64,000 nucleotides of DNA from Bacteroidetes bacterium SCGC AAA795-G10. GTDB taxonomy: Bacteria; Bacteroidota; Bacteroidia; Flavobacteriales; Flavobacteriaceae. The stretch covers positions 62,001-126,000 of the forward strand of contig QFDA01000003.1 in assembly GCA_003130815.1 (NCBI GenBank), given 5' to 3'. Positions 55,684 to 64,000 of this stretch are shown piece after piece; position 1 is the stretch's first letter; every line of letters begins with the position of its first letter. The notes beneath the pieces are model-generated. The model did not search any database. It was not told the DNA's origin and was given only the letters and a program-made list of their open reading frames with translations. A program made the translations under genes and the position numbers.

Positions 55684-57279
55684 CTATTTTTCAAAATTAT
55701 CAATAAGATCACCGATGTTATTAGGACGCTCATTATCTCTCCAAATAAAACCCTTTAAAGTACGGTCATTTAATGGTATTTCTTCTTCAGGATAAACATT
55801 TCCAGATGGTGTAACCAAAAAAGTTATATCATTTATTTCTCCATCTAAAAAGTCCATTTTTAATGCACTACAGGTAGTTTTATCAATTCCAATTAGTTGA
55901 AAATCTTCATCATTATATAAGTAATATATCATTTCAGTATTTTTTTTGATAATAATATTATCAAGTTTTCCATTTCTAAACGATCCGTCTAGTAAACCTC
56001 CTTTAATTTGGTTGTAACCGTCCTTACTAAGTGTGTCTTTTTCAATAATTAGGACATTTCCATTAATTTTTAAAGAATCTAATTTGTTTGTTTTTTTATT
56101 TGACATCAAAAGAATATTATTTCCTGACATTTGACTTTTATTGAACCAAACCACTGGATTTGATTTGTTTCTATCAACTTCTGTGAAAATTTGTTCTTGT
56201 TTTCTTGTCAAAGGTTTGCTTAAGAGTTTTGTTAATCCTGCTAACTTATCTAAGTGAAGAGAATCAGAGCGACCTCTCATATCATTTTTCAAAATTCTCA
56301 CATCATAGTATGCTCTAATAATTCTTTTTTCGTCTGGTCCGGTTGCAAGAAGTGTGTCAGCACTAATATATAATGTGTCCCTGTCAATAATGTTCATGGA
56401 TAATGCCCTCTGCGTAACAACTGCAGAATCTCTAGCTTTAAATATTTCAGCATAATGCCCTTTAATAATGGAATTATTAATTGTATCAAAAATACTTACA
56501 TTGTTAGTTGCTGCAGCATAATTTTTTTCACTTTCAAAATAAAGACTGTCTCCTTTTATAATTTTATTATCATAATAGAGTATAGCATTTTTTTTAAAAA
56601 ACCCTTTTTCTTTCTCCAAATCATAGAAACCAGTCCTACACTCAATTGTATAATTTTCACCTTCAATTTTTGATTCACCGAAAAGATATGCTTTATTTAG
56701 TTCTGTATAATAATCTAATTGATTTGAGTTAACAATATATTGAGGGTTATATATGTTTACATTTGAAACAAAACGGTATTTTTTTTCGTCTATAAAATAC
56801 CTTCCTCTGTTACTACTCAATGTACTTGAACTGTCAACAATTACGCCTTTTTGCTCGTAAAAAGCTTCATTAGTGATTCTATCCAGTTTTAATTCCTCCG
56901 TTGAAAGTGACATATCTGGGCTTTTGAAAAAAACATTTCCATTGGCTTTTGCAACTTTTGTTTTTCCATCATATTCGATCTTCCTACATGTCATTTTCAA
57001 TGTATCGCCTTGAGAAAAAATTACATTCCCAATAGCTTTAAAATAATTATCTCTAGAATAAAAATAAGCTAAGTCTGACTCAATTAATGCTCCTTCATGG
57101 AATAATAAAACTCTTTTTTTTGAGTCTTTGAAAAGTATGTTAGCACCAGGGTAAATTTGCTGATTTTTTTTTGATCCTCCTGCCTCACGAATCTCAATAA
57201 TCTTCATTTCCTGACAGAATAGTGAATAATTGGTCATTAAAGCTAATGCAAGTATTAAAACATTAGACGTAAACCCCAT
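55684..57279 (-). CDS. OstA/LptA-like periplasmic protein
   Basis: Exported 531-residue protein with signal peptide (VLILALALMTNYSLFCQ). Residues about 35-200 form an OstA-like beta-jellyroll (AIGNVIFSQGDTLKMTCRKI; KANGNVFFKSPDMSLST), the fold of LptA and the LptD N-domain that carries lipopolysaccharide across the periplasm. Further jellyroll-like strands extend to the C-terminus, so the protein is three times the size of E. coli LptA, as usual for Bacteroidota. Lies 11 bases after purA. Role in LPS export inferred from fold. Confidence 0.86.
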   Translation of the reverse strand: MGFTSNVLILALALMTNYSLFCQEMKIIEIREAGGSKKNQQIYPGANILFKDSKKRVLLFHEGALIESDLAYFYSRDNYFKAIGNVIFSQGDTLKMTCRKIEYDGKTKVAKANGNVFFKSPDMSLSTEELKLDRITNEAFYEQKGVIVDSSSTLSSNRGRYFIDEKKYRFVSNVNIYNPQYIVNSNQLDYYTELNKAYLFGESKIEGENYTIECRTGFYDLEKEKGFFKKNAILYYDNKIIKGDSLYFESEKNYAAATNNVSIFDTINNSIIKGHYAEIFKARDSAVVTQRALSMNIIDRDTLYISADTLLATGPDEKRIIRAYYDVRILKNDMRGRSDSLHLDKLAGLTKLLSKPLTRKQEQIFTEVDRNKSNPVVWFNKSQMSGNNILLMSNKKTNKLDSLKINGNVLIIEKDTLSKDGYNQIKGGLLDGSFRNGKLDNIIIKKNTEMIYYLYNDEDFQLIGIDKTTCSALKMDFLDGEINDITFLVTPSGNVYPEEEIPLNDRTLKGFIWRDNERPNNIGDLIDNFEK

Positions 57280-57290
57280 TGGCTTGAAAA

Positions 57291-59017
<1,727 letters not shown>

Positions 59018-59021
59018 AATA

Positions 59022-59054
59022 CAAAGATAGTTATTACGCTTTATTCTCTGACAA
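59022..59054 (-). promoter_or_regulatory. candidate fur promoter, near-leaderless placement
   Basis: Minus-strand TATCTTTG (59029-59022) is an exact -7 box, with TTG at 59054-59052, 22 bases upstream inside the end of the spoT gene. Counting the box G as -4, transcription would start one base before ATG 59017. Confidence 0.55.
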
Positions 59055-61242
59055 TTTTATCAATACCATTAACCTTTGATAAATTTTGAACTAATTTTAT
59101 CAATATATTTTTATTGGGAACACTTACATGAATTACACCTGTAAAGTAAGAATCCTCACTATCAAAATTGATTTTATTAATATTAACACTCATATTATTT
59201 GAAATCAGTTTTGTAACCTCATTAACCAAACCTTTTTTGTCAATTCCAGATAATCTTAACACTGCGTTATATTCTTGTGAGCTTGAGTCAATCCACTTTG
59301 ATGGTATTACTCTATAGGCAAAATTAGATTGTAAGCTAAGAGCATTTGGACACTCTTTATGATGAACTTTTATCCCCTCATTTGAGGTTATAAATCCAAA
59401 AACAGGATCACCAGGAATTGGGCTACAACAATTGGCGATGCTATGAGTGAGTTTTTCTTTGTCTTTACCAAAGACAATTTGATCAAATCTTTCAGTAAAT
59501 CCGGCATTATTTTTTTCTAATAAATGTTCTTTTTTTTTGACTTTCCTTTTAAAGAAATTTAATAATGTATTTTGGTGTGATTTTACAAACTCTTTAAGTT
59601 TTTTATTATCAATTGTGCCAATAGCAACGCGGTAGTGTAAATCTTCAACATTTCTAAACTTAAAATACTCCAACATTTCATTTATCGTTTTGTTGTTATT
59701 ATTTAATTTTAAAAATTTTAGTTTTCTTCTAAGGATTTCCTTCCCTTCAGTTGCTCTCATTTTTTTCTGCTCATTGATTGAAGATTTAATTATTGATCTT
59801 GCACGTGATGTTACAACAAAGTCTAACCAATTAATCGTTGGTTTAATATTTTCTGATGTAATTACTTCAATTTGGTCACCACTTTTCAATACCTTACTTA
59901 AAGGGACTAGTCTATTGTTTACCCTTACTCCTCTTGTTTTTTTTCCAATCTCTGAATGAATAAAAAAAGCAAAATCTAATGCTGTAGAACCTTGTGGCAA
60001 TGACTTTAATTCACCATTTGGAGTAAACACAAAAATTTCTTCTGCATAAAGATTTAGCTTAAAATCTTCAACAAAGTCTACTGCATTGCCAGTATTATTT
60101 TCTAGAACCTCTTGAAGTCTATTAAGCCAGCTTTCAATGCCAATATCTTTTTGATTTCCTTGTTTGTATTTGTAATGTGCAGCATAACCTTTTTCCGCAA
60201 TTTCATTCATTCTATCAGATCTTATTTGAATTTCCACCCATTTATTTGAAGGACCCATAACTGTAATATGAAGTGCTTCATATCCATTTGACTTAGGTGC
60301 AGATATCCAATCTCTAAGTCTAGTTGGGTTAGGAGTAAAGTTGTCGGTAATAATTGAATAAATTTTCCAAGCTAGGAATTTCTCATTGTTTTGATTTGAA
60401 TTATATATAATCCTGATTGCGAACTTATCATAAACTTTCTCAAAAGAGATGTTTTGAGTGAGCATCTTTCTATGAATTGAATAAATGGATTTACTCCTCC
60501 CTTTAATAACAAACTTGAGGTTTTCTTTTCTTAATTGTTTATTTAAAAATCTTGAAAGAGACTTTATATATTCATCTTGTGATTCTTTTGTTTCTTCTAT
60601 TTTTTCTTTAATTGAATCATATCTCTCAGGCTCAGTATATTTTAGGCTTAGGTCTTCTAATTCGTTTTTTACATTGTAAAGGCCTATACGATGTGCTAAG
60701 GGAGCATAAATATAAAGTGTTTCTGATGCTATTTTTACTTGTTTATACTCCGGCATTGCATCCATTGTTTGCATATTATGTAGACGATCAGCAATTTTTA
60801 TAATTATAACTCTCACATCATCATTAAGAGTTAGCAACATTTTTCTAAAATTTTCTGCTTGCAGAGAAATATTTTTATCTTTTTTAAGATTCGAAATTTT
60901 TGTTAAGCCGTGAACGATCTTAGCCACATTCTCACCCAGTAATTGCTCAATATCTTTGAGAGTAAACTTTGTGTCCTCAGCTACGTCGTGTAATAATGCT
61001 GCACAAATAGAGGTAGCATCTAGTCCAATTTGTTGAGCAACTATTTTAGCAACACTAATAGGATGAAAAATATAAGCCTCACCAGATTTTCGCCTTTGTT
61101 CACCGTGAGCTTCAACTGCCATGTCAAATGCAAGCCTAATCATTTTCTTATCTGAATCACCTAAGGTTTGGTAGCTAATTTTTAATAACTCTTTATACTG
61201 CTTGGCAATTTTTTTGTTTTCTATTTTTGAATCTATAACCAT
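59041..61242 (-). CDS. spoT: bifunctional (p)ppGpp synthetase/hydrolase, RelA/SpoT family
   Basis: Stringent-response enzyme of 733 residues. Hydrolase HD domain ([18 protein letters not shown] and LLHDVAEDT near 85) and the synthetase domain ([38 protein letters not shown]) both keep their catalytic residues, so it should make and degrade (p)ppGpp. TGS domain near 395-460 ([20 protein letters not shown]) and a C-terminal ACT domain follow. It is probably the main RSH enzyme of this cell. 23 bases upstream of fur. Confidence 0.95.
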   Translation of the reverse strand: MVIDSKIENKKIAKQYKELLKISYQTLGDSDKKMIRLAFDMAVEAHGEQRRKSGEAYIFHPISVAKIVAQQIGLDATSICAALLHDVAEDTKFTLKDIEQLLGENVAKIVHGLTKISNLKKDKNISLQAENFRKMLLTLNDDVRVIIIKIADRLHNMQTMDAMPEYKQVKIASETLYIYAPLAHRIGLYNVKNELEDLSLKYTEPERYDSIKEKIEETKESQDEYIKSLSRFLNKQLRKENLKFVIKGRSKSIYSIHRKMLTQNISFEKVYDKFAIRIIYNSNQNNEKFLAWKIYSIITDNFTPNPTRLRDWISAPKSNGYEALHITVMGPSNKWVEIQIRSDRMNEIAEKGYAAHYKYKQGNQKDIGIESWLNRLQEVLENNTGNAVDFVEDFKLNLYAEEIFVFTPNGELKSLPQGSTALDFAFFIHSEIGKKTRGVRVNNRLVPLSKVLKSGDQIEVITSENIKPTINWLDFVVTSRARSIIKSSINEQKKMRATEGKEILRRKLKFLKLNNNNKTINEMLEYFKFRNVEDLHYRVAIGTIDNKKLKEFVKSHQNTLLNFFKRKVKKKEHLLEKNNAGFTERFDQIVFGKDKEKLTHSIANCCSPIPGDPVFGFITSNEGIKVHHKECPNALSLQSNFAYRVIPSKWIDSSSQEYNAVLRLSGIDKKGLVNEVTKLISNNMSVNINKINFDSEDSYFTGVIHVSVPNKNILIKLVQNLSKVNGIDKIVRE

Positions 61243-61257
61243 ACATTAAGAAAGATA

Positions 61258-62070
61258 CTAAAGAAATGTATTTTTTTCAAGTTTGTTGTTTTTTCGAATA
61301 GCTTCATATATTAATATGCCTGCCGCAACTGATAGATTTATTGAATTGGATGTTTTCGCCATAGGGATAACTAAATTTTCACTAGCCACTTTTGACCAAA
61401 AATTGCTTAATCCTTCACTTTCTGATCCAATCACTAATGCGCATGGCAATTGATAATCGAACTCATCATATCTTGCCGAATCTAATTTAATAAATGTAGT
61501 AAAGATGTTAAACTCCCTTTTTCTTAAAAATGATACAACATTTTCATTAGATTCGATTGCAGTAGGTATTTTAAATATATCTCCAAGGCTAGACCTTATG
61601 CTGTTTGGATTATAGAAATCGGTTTTTGGATTAGAAATTATAATTGCATCAATTTTAGCTGCAGCTGCAGTTCGATATAGTGCCCCAATATTTCCAGGTT
61701 TTTCAGGTTCTTCTATTACAACGATTAAAGATTTTCTAGAGAGCTTAAGAGTTTTTAATTCATGTGATTTACTTCTTGCTATAGCTATTATTTTTTCACC
61801 ACCTGATCTAATACTTATTTTTTTAAAAGTTTTTTTTTCTACAACTATAGTTGGTGTATTATTAATTGCATTTTTTATATTAACATTGTTAAAACTAACA
61901 CCTTCTTCTAAAAAAAATTTTTCAAGTATATAATTAGATTTTAGTGCATTAATAATCTCTCTTTCACCTTCAATAATAAATAAACCCTGTTTTTTTCTTT
62001 CTCTTGACTTTTTATAAAGAAGAAGCATTTTTTTTAGTTCCAAATTTTTAGTACTTACTATAACTTTCAC
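61258..62070 (-). CDS. SpoU/TrmH family RNA methyltransferase
   Basis: S-adenosylmethionine-dependent 2'-O-ribose methyltransferase of 270 residues with the trefoil-knot SPOUT fold. Motif 1 is EPEKPGNIGALYRTAAAA, motif 2 ALVIGSESEGLS and motif 3 NSINLSVAAGILIYEA. The N-terminal substrate-recognition domain (KKQGLFIIEGEREI) is of the RNA-binding L30e-like type. Start is GTG 62070, which keeps the whole conserved N-terminus. Target (23S rRNA or tRNA) not determinable. 15 bases before spoT. Confidence 0.92.
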   Translation of the reverse strand: MKVIVSTKNLELKKMLLLYKKSRERKKQGLFIIEGEREIINALKSNYILEKFFLEEGVSFNNVNIKNAINNTPTIVVEKKTFKKISIRSGGEKIIAIARSKSHELKTLKLSRKSLIVVIEEPEKPGNIGALYRTAAAAKIDAIIISNPKTDFYNPNSIRSSLGDIFKIPTAIESNENVVSFLRKREFNIFTTFIKLDSARYDEFDYQLPCALVIGSESEGLSNFWSKVASENLVIPMAKTSNSINLSVAAGILIYEAIRKNNKLEKNTFL

Positions 62071-62099
62071 TAAGATATTTTTAAATTATTGAAATTAAA

Positions 62100-63185
62100 T
62101 TAATCAAATTTATATTCAATCAGATTATTATTTTTAAGATACCCTATAACTAAACCCACCATTCCATCATAACTCTCAATTCCCATTGATTGGCCATTAG
62201 CTTTTAAATATGAATCATAACTTTTTTTTATTATTGGTTCAAATGGATTCTGATATTTATTCCAAAACCTTAATATTTCCTTATAGTTCTCAAGTATCCC
62301 GGGGTTTAACAATTTCATATATTTTTTTGCATTTATAGGATCTAATTTTAATAGGTTTGAATAACAATAGTTGAGTGCAAATATTAGTCCAGCATATTGA
62401 ATGAGATGGTCCGAATTTTTAAAACAAGTAATAAAAGCAATAAAATTTGCCTCACTTTCAGATGCAAATCCTAATTGGTGCGCCATCTCGTGGGCAGCTG
62501 TAACAATAAAATTTAGCTTTGGAATATTTATATTAATATTGGACTCTAAAGTAAAAGGATTGAGGTAGCCTGCAAAACCCATATAATTTAATAAGTTGCT
62601 CCATAGAGATTTTTTTAAAAATGGTTTTTGTTTAAATTTTCGAAATAAATGAGACTCTTTACAAATCATCTCAATAATTTGATCTGACTTTTTTGAAACT
62701 TTTACAATTTTATTTCTATCCTTTGTAAGCTTTAGATGCAATAAATTTGTTGATTGGATAAGATAATGGAGGGTTTCTATCAATTCAGTCTTTTCATACC
62801 CTGTATCTAAATTCATTTTTTTACTAAGAGGTAAACGATAATAATTCAACCCCCAGTTAAGATTAAAAATTAATAATACTAATGAAAAAATTGAAGTTAT
62901 ATTTATAAAAATTAAACCTATTGAAAATTTTTTTCTTAATGATTTAAAAATCAGTATTGGTATAAATATTAATCCAATGCCGTATAATAAATCTCCTATT
63001 GGGTAAGAGAATCTATCGAAAAAGAAGTAATGCGTTTTGTAAATAAGAGGGTATAAATAAGAACTGTAATATTTTTCTACCCATAACGGGTTGTTTTTAA
63101 AAAAGATTAATAAAACGAGTTGAATAGGTATTAAACAAATAAGAGTTAAATGAATTTTTTTTAATTTTAAATTCTTAAACCCCAA
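62100..63185 (-). CDS. DUF3810 membrane protein, putative zinc metallopeptidase
   Basis: Membrane protein of 361 residues with three N-terminal hydrophobic helices (LTLICLIPIQLVLLIFF; YGIGLIFIPILIF; IFSLVLLIFNLNWGLNYY) and a soluble domain facing the periplasm or cytoplasm. It holds the gluzincin motif HEMAH (H232, E233, H236) followed by ASESEAN, whose glutamates could provide the third zinc ligand as in M48-type peptidases. Start is TTG 63185, 10 bases after the PPIase stop; the next ATG would remove the membrane segments. The DUF3810 family is uncharacterised as far as I know; protease activity is inferred. Confidence 0.85.
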   Translation of the reverse strand: MGFKNLKLKKIHLTLICLIPIQLVLLIFFKNNPLWVEKYYSSYLYPLIYKTHYFFFDRFSYPIGDLLYGIGLIFIPILIFKSLRKKFSIGLIFINITSIFSLVLLIFNLNWGLNYYRLPLSKKMNLDTGYEKTELIETLHYLIQSTNLLHLKLTKDRNKIVKVSKKSDQIIEMICKESHLFRKFKQKPFLKKSLWSNLLNYMGFAGYLNPFTLESNININIPKLNFIVTAAHEMAHQLGFASESEANFIAFITCFKNSDHLIQYAGLIFALNYCYSNLLKLDPINAKKYMKLLNPGILENYKEILRFWNKYQNPFEPIIKKSYDSYLKANGQSMGIESYDGMVGLVIGYLKNNNLIEYKFD

Positions 63186-63195
63186 CTTTAAAAAA

Positions 63196-64000
63196 TTAAT
63201 CTTCTAAAGATTTAATCTCAACTTCAAAAATTAAATCAGACATTGGTGGAATACCCTGTACACCGTTTTCACCATAAGCTATTTTGTAAGGTAAAAATAG
63301 TGTTGCTTTATCACCCACTTCAAGTAATCGTACTCCTTCCTTAAAGCCCTCAATCATACGATCGTTTTGGCCTACACTTGCCAATATTGGTTGGTATCTT
63401 CCTGAATTCTTTTTTTGCATACTAAACACCCCATTGAAATTAGCTACTTCTTCAATGCTTGTTTCTAATAGAGTCCCATCTTTGAAATATACTGAGTAGT
63501 TTAATCTTGCTTTATTTTTGACTTTTACAGCTTTTCCATGGCCTCTGAAGGTAATAACATATTTTAAACCTGATTTTGTTTGTGTAGTTCGTTTTTCAAG
63601 TGAAGTAAATTTTAAATAATTTTTATTTGTGGCATTAGATTTTTTTTCTTCATTTTCTTTTGCTACTAATTCCTTGTTTACAAAATAATTTTCGAAAATT
63701 TTTGGTGCATCAAATTTCTTTGCCTCGTCTCCATTTCTGATTATTTTTATACTTTTAATTAGGTCATTTTGTTCAATACTATTAACAATCTCTTGTCCTT
63801 CTACAACTTCTCCAAAAACAGTGTGCTTTCCGTCCAACCATGGAGTTTCTTTATGTGTTATAAAAAACTGGCTTCCATTTGTTCCAGGACCACTATTTGC
63901 CATAGACAGAATTCCTGGACCATTATGTGTTAACTCGCTAAACTCATCATCAAATTTATAGCCAGGCCCTCCCGTTCCATTTCCTAATGGATCCCCTCCT
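63196..64000 (-). CDS. cyclophilin-FKBP fusion peptidyl-prolyl isomerase, N-terminus outside window
   Basis: Proline isomerase. The open frame continues through the window edge (codons [16 protein letters not shown] and onward precede [14 protein letters not shown]), so M at 63903 is not the start: that segment is the cyclophilin active-site core. The visible part has the rest of the cyclophilin domain ([16 protein letters not shown]), a lysine-rich linker, and an FKBP domain over the last 110 residues ([57 protein letters not shown]). Two unrelated PPIase folds in one chain is unusual outside this phylum. Export cannot be judged because the N-terminus is missing. Confidence 0.9.
   Translation of the reverse strand, partial: GGDPLGNGTGGPGYKFDDEFSELTHNGPGILSMANSGPGTNGSQFFITHKETPWLDGKHTVFGEVVEGQEIVNSIEQNDLIKSIKIIRNGDEAKKFDAPKIFENYFVNKELVAKENEEKKSNATNKNYLKFTSLEKRTTQTKSGLKYVITFRGHGKAVKVKNKARLNYSVYFKDGTLLETSIEEVANFNGVFSMQKKNSGRYQPILASVGQNDRMIEGFKEGVRLLEVGDKATLFLPYKIAYGENGVQGIPPMSDLIFEVEIKSLED

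Overview
The window is dense, AT-rich bacterial chromosome (by eye roughly one third G+C) from a member of the Bacteroidota, most likely a marine, free-living flavobacterium with a streamlined genome. Evidence: TAnnTTTG-type -7 promoter boxes and no Shine-Dalgarno leaders; the rpmB-rpmG-DUF4295-ftsY order; bacillithiol synthase BshC; a Bacteroidota-style CtaA; a LysM + PBP1-like lipid-free secreted protein after guaA; tandem DUF368 genes beside aroE and DUF349; and Tat-exported Gfo/Idh/MocA and TIM-barrel proteins. I see no rRNA, tRNA, CRISPR array, prophage or insertion sequence, and no intergenic gap reaches 300 bases.

Layout. 1-2526 (+): 5'-truncated AarF/UbiB kinase, FabH-type synthase, CoA-binding protein, meeting a Na+/solute symporter head-on (2497-3963, -). 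4026-14310 (+): recR, a 2-oxoacid dehydrogenase E2, dnaQ-like exonuclease, FAH-family protein, cinA, the ribosomal operon rpmB-rpmG-DUF4295 with a clear promoter and terminator, then ftsY, an esterase-like hydrolase, a secreted amidase and rimO. 14336-16780 (-): secreted M14 carboxypeptidase. 16861-26536 (+): bshC, guaA, LysM/PBP1 protein, pyrG, yidC, mnmA. 26644-30831 (+): a small accessory cluster (SUMF1-like protein, two Tat-signal sugar-type enzymes, a flavin oxidoreductase). Then lysA (-), sucC and hsp20 (+). 34003-41185 (-): COG4299 membrane acyltransferase, GH20 hexosaminidase lipoprotein, a CarboxypepD_reg protein and uvrB. 41401-42462 (+): an uncharacterised protein that carries kinase-like motifs. 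42459-46228 (-): pRiA4b-ORF3-like protein, ctaA, CCA transferase, dapD. 46313-48146 (+): ruvX, def, mazG. 48116-64000 (-): DUF349 protein, aroE, two DUF368 transporters, TPR protein, aminotransferase, OstA/LptA-like protein, purA, fur, relA/spoT, SpoU-family methyltransferase, DUF3810 putative metalloprotease and a cyclophilin-FKBP fusion cut by the right edge.

Most genes are housekeeping (translation, nucleotide synthesis, DNA repair, envelope biogenesis, lysine and aromatic biosynthesis). The genes are packed: four of six convergent junctions overlap, and several same-strand neighbours share 1-23 bases. No complete novel multi-gene system was found. The most interesting signals are: (i) the conserved-looking orphan with D-x4-N / IDFD kinase motifs; (ii) dyads around control regions, especially a hairpin filling the predicted pyrG leader, a palindrome plus sigma-54-like GG-N10-GC element before hsp20, and an inverted repeat filling the rpmB promoter spacer; (iii) a series of TAnnTTTG boxes so close to start codons that guaA and fur would be leaderless or nearly so; (iv) an HEMAH zinc motif in the DUF3810 protein.
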